A stretch of 60,105 bases of DNA from an uncultured Lachnospiraceae bacterium (GTDB lineage Bacteria > Bacillota > Clostridia > Lachnospirales > Lachnospiraceae). The notes below the pieces were generated by a model that did no database searches, was not told the origin of the DNA, and saw only the letters and a list, made by a program, of their open reading frames with translations. The DNA is taken from positions 1 through 60,105 of the forward strand of contig CAJUEW010000021.1 in NCBI GenBank assembly GCA_910585465.1, in the 5' to 3' direction. Positions 52,973 to 60,105 of this stretch are shown one piece after another (positions within the stretch are counted from its first letter, which is position 1; every line of letters starts with the position of its first letter). Position numbers and translations under genes: made by a program.

Positions 52973-53581
52973 CTATGTAAGCCCGGCGAAATTCTTCAGA
53001 ATCTGAAGTCCCACATCACTGCTTTTCTCCGGATGGAACTGACAGGCAAACAAATTGCCCTTCTCCACTGACGCATGAATCCTGACGCTGTAGTCTGCGA
53101 CTGCTTTAACAATCTGTTCATCCTCTGCTTTCAAATAGTATGAATGAACAAAATATACATATGGATTTTCTTTTATTCCTCTGAATAACCGCCCGTCATT
53201 CTGAAGCTCTAGAGAATTCCAGCCCATATGGGGAATTTTAATCCCGTTCTGATCCGGAATCCGGAGAATCTCTCCTTTCAGGATTCCAAGGCCGTCTACT
53301 CCGGGCGCCTCGTCACTCCTCTCAAACAAAAGCTGAAGTCCCAGGCAAATACCCAGAAACGGAGTCCCTCTGTCCACAATTTCGTGAATTATATCTGAAA
53401 GCCCATATTTATGGAGATGTCTCATGGCCTCTCCGAATGCGCCGACCCCGGGAAGAATCACCTTATCCGCATTCAAAAGCTGTTCTCTGCTGCGGGTTAT
53501 GCAGACTTCCTGTCCAAGCCCCGACAGCGCCTTTTCCACACTCCTGATATTACCCGCATCATAGTCGATAATCGCAATCAT
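52973..53581 (-). CDS. hisH: Imidazole glycerol phosphate synthase, glutaminase subunit
   Basis: 202-residue class I glutamine amidotransferase. Triad C79 (GICLGLQLL), H183 and E185 (FHPEKS). Supplies ammonia to HisF. No other his genes are in the window, so the hisHF pair is detached from any main his operon. A GCAGACC/GGTCTGC hairpin sits just upstream near 53606-53623. Confidence 0.95.
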   Translation of the reverse strand: MIAIIDYDAGNIRSVEKALSGLGQEVCITRSREQLLNADKVILPGVGAFGEAMRHLHKYGLSDIIHEIVDRGTPFLGICLGLQLLFERSDEAPGVDGLGILKGEILRIPDQNGIKIPHMGWNSLELQNDGRLFRGIKENPYVYFVHSYYLKAEDEQIVKAVADYSVRIHASVEKGNLFACQFHPEKSSDVGLQILKNFAGLT

Positions 53582-53634
53582 CGTACTCCTCCTCTAAACC
53601 GCAGACCATACGGTCTGCAAATTAGTCACAGTCC

Positions 53635-54111
53635 CTACCATGCCTCCTTTTCAAAAAAGTCCACAGGATCTCTTTTTATGGAAATTCCCCTTTCTGCAAT
53701 TTCCGCAGATAACTGCGGGAATGTCCTGTTCATCCTGACATACCTGGACTTCTGATTAAAATAACAGGTTTTCTCAAAAGGGAAACGAATTACCTGGGGA
53801 TTTTTAAAGCCAACTCCAAGCTCCAGCACACATAGCTTCTGATTTAATGTAAAGCTGAGCCAGTGAAGATATTTTTCCCAGCTTTCCTGAGGCTCTCCCT
53901 CGGAAAATGGCGCTGTCACCTGATCTGATGCAATTCCCGCCGCTTCGAGTCCGGCTCTGTCCAGAAGTGTCACGATAAAATAGTCTTTCTTTTCCAAAAG
54001 CTTTCCAAGCACCTGATAAAAATTCTCCAGGCTTCCGGACAGCTCCTCTCCAATCCCTACAAGCACCAGGCTGGCCCTTTGCACCTCTTCCCTTAATTCG
54101 TCGAATGTCAT
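53635..54111 (-). CDS. Divergent Sir2-like protein
   Basis: About 158 residues from the ATG at 54111 (GGAAGG 9 nt upstream). It keeps a glycine-containing nucleotide-type start (LVLVGIGEELSG) and the late sirtuin-like LCVLELGVGFKNPQVIRFPFEKT and YVRMNR segments. It lacks the classical GAGxSxxSGIP and QNxD motifs and the zinc cysteines, and is much shorter than sirtuins. NAD use is uncertain. It is encoded after the STM4011-like gene and before hisH. Confidence 0.5.
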   Translation of the reverse strand: MTFDELREEVQRASLVLVGIGEELSGSLENFYQVLGKLLEKKDYFIVTLLDRAGLEAAGIASDQVTAPFSEGEPQESWEKYLHWLSFTLNQKLCVLELGVGFKNPQVIRFPFEKTCYFNQKSRYVRMNRTFPQLSAEIAERGISIKRDPVDFFEKEAW

Positions 54112-54242
54112 CGTTCTCATCCTTCCTGTCACTATGACAAGTATACTCAATTTCCGACATAGTTGCAAGCACTCTGTGTCCTTCCGTTTTCACATTTTTT
54201 ACCGCAAAGGTGAAAAGATTTTACTGCCTTTGACAGCAAAAG

Positions 54243-55754
54243 TCACTGCATCCCGCACAGCTTGAGCATTCCTTGATCCTCCGGAGAATCTCCGGCAGCA
54301 GCCGTCTCTTCCGGCGGAACACCAAGCCATCTGCATAAAGTACGGACTCCTTTTTCCTTTGTCGCTTCTGATGCAACTATCTGCAGACAATGCTCCTCGA
54401 TAAAATACCTCACACCGTTTCCCCTCAGAGCAGGCAGGGCAGCCGCCAGCTCCTCCGCCTCCTGCCTGTTCCACGGAATCTTTAACGGACGCAGCAGAGT
54501 AATCTTATAGGCTTGTCCATTCTTCCGGTAGACTATTATCCGGTAATGAAACTGTTCCTTTTCTTTTTCCAGCTCAGGAAGAACGGATTCTTCCAGAAAA
54601 TAAAAAAATTCCCTTTTTGTTCCGTTCTGTACCAGCAGCAAATGCGCTCCGCCTGAAAAAATCCCGCCTGAAAACAAAAGGCCCGCTCTGCCGCAGCGTT
54701 TTATTGCATCCTCATAGGGCAATGTGGTAGCAAAAAGTAAAACAGACTTTTCCTGAAAAAGCCCCTGCAGCCCCGCAAGAACGGTCTTCGGAATCTCTGC
54801 CTTCAATAACCCGTTCCTTTTCCTGCGGGAGCCAGTTCCAGGAACCAATGTGCCTTCAATATCCAGAAAAACCGCTTTAGGACGCCTGGGTATCCGGAAC
54901 AAAGGATAGGTACCGAACAAAACCTGGTTCATTAGATCTTTTCTTCCCCCATAGGCAAGATAGCAGGAACACAGCCTTCTGCGGCACCCGGAAGAAGAAA
55001 CAGGATATAAATGGGAGGAATATTCCCATTCGTCCCATTTATACTCTATTGGAGGACTAATATTACAGATATGGAGCCTCCCATCTCCCTCTGCAAAAAG
55101 CCGCCCATGACATTTTGCCCCATCCGCCGGCACCGGCAAAAGCTCTCTCTCAAAATAAGGATCTATTTCCAGAAAAGCATTTCTCTCTTCCGGCGTATAG
55201 GCCCGTTTCATCCCGTCCATTCGGTTCACCCAAAGATAGATTTCTTCCGGAAGCTCTCTCCGAAGCAGACGAATCAAAGGAAGGTTTTTTGGAACGCCTA
55301 CTGCTCCTGCACAGATGGCTATCCCCTCCGAGCAAATTTGTCTGCATTTTTCCGTAAAATCTTCAACGGATGTCATTTCCGGATGAAAGGTAGCCCATAG
55401 CCGGAGCTTTCTTTGCATCCCGTCCTCCCGAACATAGTCCTCCAACGCCTTATGAACCGAAAAGCTCAGATTTGTCTGCGCCCCCACCGCGTCTGTCTGC
55501 GGCAGCGCGCTGAGCCTGGCAAATCCCTCCCAGTACCACGGATGAATCAGCGCTTCTCCGTAAGGAGCTACCATTAAAGCATGCATATGCAGCTCCTCTG
55601 CCCTCTCCTCAAAGGTTTTGACAAAATGAAACCATTGTTCTTTATCCTTCGCATACTCCTTTTCCGATGCACGATGTTTGGAAAAAGGACAGTAGGAACA
55701 TTGGTAATTACAGCTCTTTAAGCTGCCCCGGTACACCATCATATTTCTGCTCAT
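54243..55754 (-). CDS. STM4011-family radical SAM protein fused to a HAD domain
   Basis: 503 residues. The radical SAM domain (1-~285) has CxxxCxxC (C15, C19, C22) and a later Cys-rich segment (C215, C230, C257, C262, C264) suggesting an auxiliary cluster. The C-terminal ~205 residues are HAD-like: DIEGTL with E300 in place of the usual second Asp, a TTLPYED motif II and a GDSPEDQGML motif IV. The protein ends soon after motif IV. STM4011 proteins are usually the radical SAM part alone. Its start overlaps the STM4012-like gene by 47 bp. Function unknown. Confidence 0.8.
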   Translation of the reverse strand: MSRNMMVYRGSLKSCNYQCSYCPFSKHRASEKEYAKDKEQWFHFVKTFEERAEELHMHALMVAPYGEALIHPWYWEGFARLSALPQTDAVGAQTNLSFSVHKALEDYVREDGMQRKLRLWATFHPEMTSVEDFTEKCRQICSEGIAICAGAVGVPKNLPLIRLLRRELPEEIYLWVNRMDGMKRAYTPEERNAFLEIDPYFERELLPVPADGAKCHGRLFAEGDGRLHICNISPPIEYKWDEWEYSSHLYPVSSSGCRRRLCSCYLAYGGRKDLMNQVLFGTYPLFRIPRRPKAVFLDIEGTLVPGTGSRRKRNGLLKAEIPKTVLAGLQGLFQEKSVLLFATTLPYEDAIKRCGRAGLLFSGGIFSGGAHLLLVQNGTKREFFYFLEESVLPELEKEKEQFHYRIIVYRKNGQAYKITLLRPLKIPWNRQEAEELAAALPALRGNGVRYFIEEHCLQIVASEATKEKGVRTLCRWLGVPPEETAAAGDSPEDQGMLKLCGMQ

Positions 55755-57054
55755 GGAGCTCCTCCCATTCTTCCATGCGTTTCCTCACCTGCCAGGAAAT
55801 AAGCTGCGGCCCCAGATAGTCCGAAAGTCCCATTCCTGTTTCTGTCAAATCCAGATATTGTTCCGTTCCCCGGATAAGCTTTTTCACATATCTTTTTTCC
55901 AGCCAGAGCTTCAGCAGGGGAAAATCTGCCTGGGCTTCACTTCCGAAATACCCTCTGTACCGTTCGAGGGCAAGTCCCGGATGGATAAGAAGATGCCGAA
56001 TCACATACCTGCGCCTCTGCTCCTCCTCCGAAAGCAAAATTCCATTAGTAACCTGTGAAAAATCCAGCGTGCTTTCAAATTCCTTCAGCCGGGCCAGGCA
56101 TTCTTCTTTGGTAACGGCATAGGGACTGCAGAAGTGAAGTTTTCCAAGATAGCTTCTCCCGCCGCAGCCAAGTGCCAGAGAGGTTCCGAATCCGCATTCC
56201 AGATAGCCTCTCCTTTCTTTCTGCCGTACAAATCTGCGCATAGAATCCTGCCGGAAGCCTTCCTCTTTAAGAAAACGGCTTGCCGCCTTATACAGATTAA
56301 AGGTAAGCTCTGGCTTCAAAACCATTCCTCCCCCCAGGTTCCGTTCCAGTCCTGCTCCGTGCTTTATATACAAAGGATAGAGAAATATTTCATCCGGCTC
56401 AAAAAATAACGCTTTTTTCAAAGACTGAATCAGGCTCTTTACTGTCTGCCCGGGAATCCCATAAATAAGGTCCACATTCACGCATGGAAACTGAAAAGTC
56501 TTCAAAAGCTCCAGCGCTTTCTCCGCTCTTGCGGCACTGTGGTTTCTATGCAGAGTCCGGAGCTCTTCCTCAGAAAAGCTCTGGATTCCTATGCTGACCC
56601 TTGTGACACCAGCTCTTTTCAAAGCCTCAAGCTTTCCTTCCTCCGTCTGATTGGGAGCCGTTTCAATTGTAAGCCCGCAGTCTGAAGAAAACTTAAAATG
56701 CCGTTTCATTATGGAGAACGTCCGCTCCAGCTGCTGCTCAGATAAAAGAAGCGGCGTACCTCCACCAATCGTTATGTCAGAAAACACTGTTTCATAAGGA
56801 ACTAAAAGTTCCCCATACTGTTCACTCTGTGCTTCCACCGCATCCAGATACCGGTCGATGGCTCCGCTTTCCTGTCCGGTAACTGAAAACAAATTACAAT
56901 ACCCGCATTTTGTCCTGCAGAACGGAATATGAAGATACAGACCATGTCCGCTTCCTGCCAGCACAGGAATATAATCTTTTAAGATGATACCCTTCAACGG
57001 GCCATACGCGGTCTTATGGGGATAGCTGTACATATATTGAATATAAGGATTCAT
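55708..57054 (-). CDS. STM4012-family radical SAM protein (HemW-like)
   Basis: 448 residues. CxxxCxxC at C46, C50, C53 (HIPFCRTKCGYC), SAM-binding TIGGGTP, and SIGIQSFSEEELRTLHRNHSA, VDLIYGIPGQT as in the HemN/HemW superfamily. The C-terminal HemN-type region is present. It is a member of the co-conserved STM4011-4015 set and not a heme-pathway gene by context. Confidence 0.85.
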   Translation of the reverse strand: MNPYIQYMYSYPHKTAYGPLKGIILKDYIPVLAGSGHGLYLHIPFCRTKCGYCNLFSVTGQESGAIDRYLDAVEAQSEQYGELLVPYETVFSDITIGGGTPLLLSEQQLERTFSIMKRHFKFSSDCGLTIETAPNQTEEGKLEALKRAGVTRVSIGIQSFSEEELRTLHRNHSAARAEKALELLKTFQFPCVNVDLIYGIPGQTVKSLIQSLKKALFFEPDEIFLYPLYIKHGAGLERNLGGGMVLKPELTFNLYKAASRFLKEEGFRQDSMRRFVRQKERRGYLECGFGTSLALGCGGRSYLGKLHFCSPYAVTKEECLARLKEFESTLDFSQVTNGILLSEEEQRRRYVIRHLLIHPGLALERYRGYFGSEAQADFPLLKLWLEKRYVKKLIRGTEQYLDLTETGMGLSDYLGPQLISWQVRKRMEEWEELHEQKYDGVPGQLKEL

Positions 57055-57070
57055 TGTACTTCTTCCTTAA

Positions 57071-57952
57071 CTATATGAAAAAGTGCTTGTAGGGAACCGT
57101 ATTGACTGCCGGATGATTGATGCCGTGGAACTGGCACCCATCCTCCCCGTAACAGGTTCCATGATCCGAACAACAGATTACAAACGTACTGCCCCTCTGT
57201 TCCTTCCAGCCATCAAACAGACGCCCAAGTTCCTTATCCACATACCGAAGTGCCGCTTTATGGCTTTCCAGACTATCGTTCAAGGCTCCCTCCAGATAAA
57301 AGTAATTAGGATAATGAATCGCATCTACATTCAGATAGAGGAAAATATGCTTTTGGGGATCTGCCCTGGCTATCTTTTTTAAAAGAAAATCCGTTTGATT
57401 TTTGGTGCTCTCTTTCACCGGGCAGCCAAAAGAAGGGTTCCAATAGCTTTTCTGAAAAAAGCCTGGAAACACCTTTCCCAGATCCGACCGTTTATCGAAA
57501 AACGCCACGCCGCCCACGCACCAGGTTTCATATCCATCCTGACTAAGCCCTTCCATGATTGTGCTGCCGGAAAATGCGTAGGCTCCTTCAGGCCCCTTTT
57601 GTCCAAGCCCAACTCCTTTGGGAAAAAATAAAAGCTCCCGGTCAGCCACATTTTTCGCATCACAGGGACCCGGCAGAAAGCCTGCAAACATGGAATGATG
57701 GGACGGCCATGTAAAATTTCCCGGCGCCTGACGCTTTTCCCAGGAACCATACCGGTTCAACACAGGAGTGGAGCCTGCCGCCTCCTCCTGTACTGCCGCA
57801 TCATAGCGCAGCGTATCCAGACAAATAAACAAAATATCAGAAGCTCCTACCACCTGATTCATATTAACCGAAGGCCTGCGGCGTTCCTGAGCAGACGCCA
57901 GCAAACGGAACGGCACCTCTTTTACCGATGATTTTTCTGTATGTTCACTCAT
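57071..57952 (-). CDS. STM4013-family phosphatase/sulfatase-fold enzyme
   Basis: 293 residues of the alkaline-phosphatase superfamily. The metal/nucleophile strand is FICLDTLRYD (D46, T47). NFTWPSHHSMFAGFLPG supplies further ligands, and the second metal site is CCSDHGTCYGEDG plus HGINHPAVNTVPY. No formylglycine CxPxR motif, so T47 would be the nucleophile as in phosphonate monoester/phosphotransfer members. Overlaps the STM4014-like stop by 8 bp. Confidence 0.82.
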   Translation of the reverse strand: MSEHTEKSSVKEVPFRLLASAQERRRPSVNMNQVVGASDILFICLDTLRYDAAVQEEAAGSTPVLNRYGSWEKRQAPGNFTWPSHHSMFAGFLPGPCDAKNVADRELLFFPKGVGLGQKGPEGAYAFSGSTIMEGLSQDGYETWCVGGVAFFDKRSDLGKVFPGFFQKSYWNPSFGCPVKESTKNQTDFLLKKIARADPQKHIFLYLNVDAIHYPNYFYLEGALNDSLESHKAALRYVDKELGRLFDGWKEQRGSTFVICCSDHGTCYGEDGCQFHGINHPAVNTVPYKHFFI

Positions 57953-58997
57953 ACTCTATCTTCTCCAATTCTGCCATGTTCGTCACCAGCGGTTCCGACA
58001 GCCATCTGCTCATCATTTCCGTCTGATGGCAATAGATCATATTTTTATCATAAATATCCTGATAAATTAAGTCTCCCTGAGCATTCATTTCTATAATTCT
58101 GGGCCGTCTTCTGTCCTTCTCCAGAAGAATATCGATCCCTGCGCTTTGAAGCCCCGGATAACATGCCATGGCCCTTTTGCATATATTCATTACTTCCTCC
58201 TGTACCGGTACAGGAAGATTAAGCTCCTCCAGGGCTAACGGATGATTGTTCAGATGAAGATTCGTAATCGGGCCGCCGGAAAGCCTTGCTAGCAAATAAT
58301 CCAGTTTCCCGTCCTGCAGCACTGCACGCAGATCATAGGACATATTTTGATATGTTTCTTTTGCATACCAACGCTCCACAATACAGTCGAGCTTTAAAAG
58401 CTTCTCCAGTAAATACCGGATTTCCCTTTGTTCAGAAAACCTCCTAAGCCGCCTGGTATTCACCAGCCTCCCGTCTCTGTCTGCCGCACATGTATAAAGG
58501 GCCATTTTTCCGGTTTTCGGCTGCATCCGGAACGCCGCCACACCGGCTGCCCCGGAACCATTCACCGGCTTAATGAATACCTGATACATTCTGCAGGCAT
58601 CCATTATCTCCGTCAACTGCTCTATATTGCTCACGCTGCCTAAAGATTCGGTTACAGGTATTCCTGCCCGGCGCAGCGTGTCCTTGCATTTCCTTTTATC
58701 CAGCAGTGCTTTAATTACCAGCGGATGATTGAGGAAAACTACACTCCCTTTTTTCTCTAAATAGGATAGTCTGGTCAGCTTTTCTTTATATTCCTCCACC
58801 AGGCTTTCCAGTTCCTCCAAAGAACTGCTGTCCCACAACGGCGGGTCAATCTTCAGAAAAAGCTCCGCGTCCGGCATCAGCTCCCTCCAGTTTCTCCAAT
58901 CCAGAAAAATAAGGCGCAGTCCTGTCTTTTCAGCCGCCTGTTTCATAAAAACAGCACGTTTAGTTTCCGGATTTCCCAATAGAACTGCCTGTCTCAT
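57945..58997 (-). CDS. STM4014-family ATP-grasp-like protein
   Basis: 350 residues. ATP-grasp features: VFIKPVNGSGAAGV (nucleotide loop), VERWYAKETYQNMSYDLRAVLQDG, and SAGIDILLEKDRRRPRIIEMNAQGD (metal-binding Glu and Asn). The N-terminal ~100 residues form a pre-ATP-grasp domain. It probably ligates a carboxylate to an amine; the substrates are unknown. ATGA overlap with STM4015. Confidence 0.82.
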   Translation of the reverse strand: MRQAVLLGNPETKRAVFMKQAAEKTGLRLIFLDWRNWRELMPDAELFLKIDPPLWDSSSLEELESLVEEYKEKLTRLSYLEKKGSVVFLNHPLVIKALLDKRKCKDTLRRAGIPVTESLGSVSNIEQLTEIMDACRMYQVFIKPVNGSGAAGVAAFRMQPKTGKMALYTCAADRDGRLVNTRRLRRFSEQREIRYLLEKLLKLDCIVERWYAKETYQNMSYDLRAVLQDGKLDYLLARLSGGPITNLHLNNHPLALEELNLPVPVQEEVMNICKRAMACYPGLQSAGIDILLEKDRRRPRIIEMNAQGDLIYQDIYDKNMIYCHQTEMMSRWLSEPLVTNMAELEKIEYE

Positions 58998-59875
58998 TCG
59001 GTCAGCATAGCAACCATATAAAGCTCGCCATCATACTCATCAGGTTCACATGCTTCAGAAGCATCTACCTCTATCGGAAGCTCCTCCAGTTTCTGTACCA
59101 TTTTATCTGACATATAGTGATAATGAACGTCCAGTGCCTTTACATTCGGCCATTCAGGAAGCCTTTCCAAAAGCAACGCTCCTCCTTTATCTGTCAATGT
59201 TCCCATTGAAAGATTCAGTGTCGTTATCTGACCCATAAATTTGCTTTCCAGAACGACCTTTGCCAGTTCATCCTGAATCTCACTGTCCGTAATTCCCAAA
59301 TATTCCAGCTTTGGAAAATCCGCATTTATTAAAAACTCTTCTATTGTATCTGCGCTTCCCTCAAAACCATAATTCTCAATACCAATATAAAGCAGCAACT
59401 TCTTTAAATTCGGAAGCTTTGCATTTTCTATTTCCTCAATGACTGATTCGGGAAGACCACCGCAGATAATCGTCAGAGCCTCCAGACCTTCATGACAGAT
59501 TTCTCCAAGCACTAATTCGCTGCTTCCTTTTATGGTCAGCTCCTTCAATTGAGGCATAGCTGCCCACAGACTGCTGTAATTTCCCTGCATAATCCAGGAT
59601 ACTTCACATTCCTCATAATCCATATCTCCAATAAACAATTTCTCTATATGAGAAAAACGTTCCTTATGGGCCACGATCCCGTCAATAATCGGCTGGCAGT
59701 CATTTTCATAGGCCCCGCCCCAGTCTCCGATTACCAGCTCTGTAAGCCCCGGAAATTCCGGATCTGTCAGAATATCTTCCACCATAGTATTTGCACCTTT
59801 GTTTTCTTCTTCATATTCATCATAATCATAAGCATAGGTCTTGGATTTCTTTTCAGTAACTAATGTAAAGCTCAC
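58994..59875 (-). CDS. STM4015-family leucine-rich-repeat-like protein
   Basis: About 293 residues from the GTG at 59875, which has AAGGAGG 7 nt upstream; the ATG at 59896 overlaps that site and is unlikely. Repeats such as LTELVIGDWG, IEKLFIGDMDY, LKELTIKGSSELVLGE, LEALTIICGG, LKKLLLYIGIEN and LEYLGITDSEI are spaced about 25-30 residues apart. Acidic protein, no signal peptide. First gene of the operon. Confidence 0.8.
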   Translation of the reverse strand: MSFTLVTEKKSKTYAYDYDEYEEENKGANTMVEDILTDPEFPGLTELVIGDWGGAYENDCQPIIDGIVAHKERFSHIEKLFIGDMDYEECEVSWIMQGNYSSLWAAMPQLKELTIKGSSELVLGEICHEGLEALTIICGGLPESVIEEIENAKLPNLKKLLLYIGIENYGFEGSADTIEEFLINADFPKLEYLGITDSEIQDELAKVVLESKFMGQITTLNLSMGTLTDKGGALLLERLPEWPNVKALDVHYHYMSDKMVQKLEELPIEVDASEACEPDEYDGELYMVAMLTE

Positions 59876-59898
59876 AAAAACACCTCCTTTTTTCATCC

Positions 59899-59927
59899 AT
59901 TATACTGCCCCCTATTTTGTTATGCAA
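59899..59927 (-). promoter_or_regulatory. Promoter of the STM4015-4011 operon
   Basis: Minus-strand -35 TTGCAT (59927-59922), exactly 17-nt spacer, -10 TATAAT (59904-59899). The start of transcription would be about 17 nt before the GTG start, just enough for the ribosome-binding site. Confidence 0.75.
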
Positions 59928-59955
59928 TAACATCCGGCCGCGTAAACACAAAAAA

Positions 59956-59975
59956 ACCAGGAACTGCTTCCTGGT
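59956..59975 (-). terminator. rRNA operon terminator
   Basis: ACCAGGAA / TTCCTGGT 8-bp stem, 4-nt loop (CTGC), followed on the minus strand by TTTTTTGTG. Located 90 bp beyond the 23S 3' end. Confidence 0.85.
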
Positions 59976-60064
59976 CTTTAATACCTGTACCTTCAAAATC
60001 ACATACAGCTTTCCAGATACTTACTTCCAAACTCTCTCTCTTTCCATCCAACCTTCCGCCTCTT

Positions 60065-60105
60065 GGTTAAGCCCTCGACCTATTAGTGACAGTCAGCTCC
60101 ATACA
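60065..60105 (-). rRNA. 23S rRNA, 3' end (partial)
   Basis: The complement reads TGACTGTCACTAATAGGTCG followed by AGGGCTTAACC, the conserved 3' terminus of bacterial 23S rRNA. The gene continues beyond the window. No 5S gene is found in the 90 bp between it and the terminator. Confidence 0.9.

Overview
The window looks like a chromosomal segment of an endospore-forming, anaerobic gut Clostridia, most likely Lachnospiraceae. The evidence is low-to-mid GC with strong AGGAGG ribosome-binding sites, a cotJABC spore-coat operon, a bifunctional AdhE, a fused 2-hydroxyacyl-CoA dehydratase activase, and many ABC, two-component and PTS genes. Most genes lie on the minus strand. The right edge holds the 3' end of a 23S rRNA gene.

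Layout. 0-4.5 kb: a BceRSAB-type two-component system and ABC transporter for peptide-antibiotic sensing and resistance. 4.7-10.9 kb: a beta-glucoside PTS permease and 6-phospho-beta-glucosidase run, followed by a YczE-type membrane protein, a nitroreductase and a TIGR04076-like protein, with a divergent Crp/Fnr-type regulator. 11.2-11.7 kb: an IS66 remnant. 11.8-24.4 kb: a decayed transport island with a GLUG lipoprotein, two heterodimeric ABC pairs (one subunit broken in each), a TetR and an AraC regulator, fragments of an ECF transporter (S, T and A parts) and two methyltransferase remnants. Five copies of a palindrome, GTTAGT-N4-ACTAAC or close to it, sit at the promoters of this island. 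The layout resembles metallophore/iron-type uptake loci, which is an inference. 24.7-36.9 kb: accessory genes mixed with remnants: SDR, LysR, an ISLre2 transposase scrap, a MATE scrap behind an attenuator-like hairpin, AAC(3), LacI, a mosaic ORF, an SPL-like radical SAM protein, ClbS/DfsB, a GyrI-like protein, a WYL regulator, a Y-family polymerase with YolD, and a DUF1796-like gene stopped by an amber codon. A Hol-Tox-like small toxin lies at 37.05 kb.

The main discovery is at 38.0-45.5 kb. The spore-coat gene cotJC is split into two same-strand pieces about 7.4 kb apart. Each piece ends in the same 12-bp direct repeat (ATCCGGACCACC). Removing the intervening 7,442 bp rejoins the gene exactly in frame as a 211-residue manganese-catalase-like CotJC. 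The intervening DNA carries a large serine recombinase, a small ORF beside one end (a candidate directionality factor), adhE, trkH and trkA. The circle junction would form a 54-bp nearly symmetric attP. This is the architecture of a skin-like sporulation excision element, but its cargo is metabolic and potassium-uptake genes rather than phage genes.

45.4-46.0 kb holds cotJA, cotJB and the 5' part of cotJC. 46.1-53.6 kb is ordinary chromosome (rhomboid-like protein, dehydratase activase, ung, hisF, hisH). 53.6-59.9 kb is a compact operon of the poorly characterised STM4011-STM4015 families (two radical SAM proteins, a phosphatase/sulfatase-fold enzyme, an ATP-grasp-like protein and an LRR-like protein) followed by a divergent Sir2-like protein. 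It lies directly downstream of an rRNA operon terminator.
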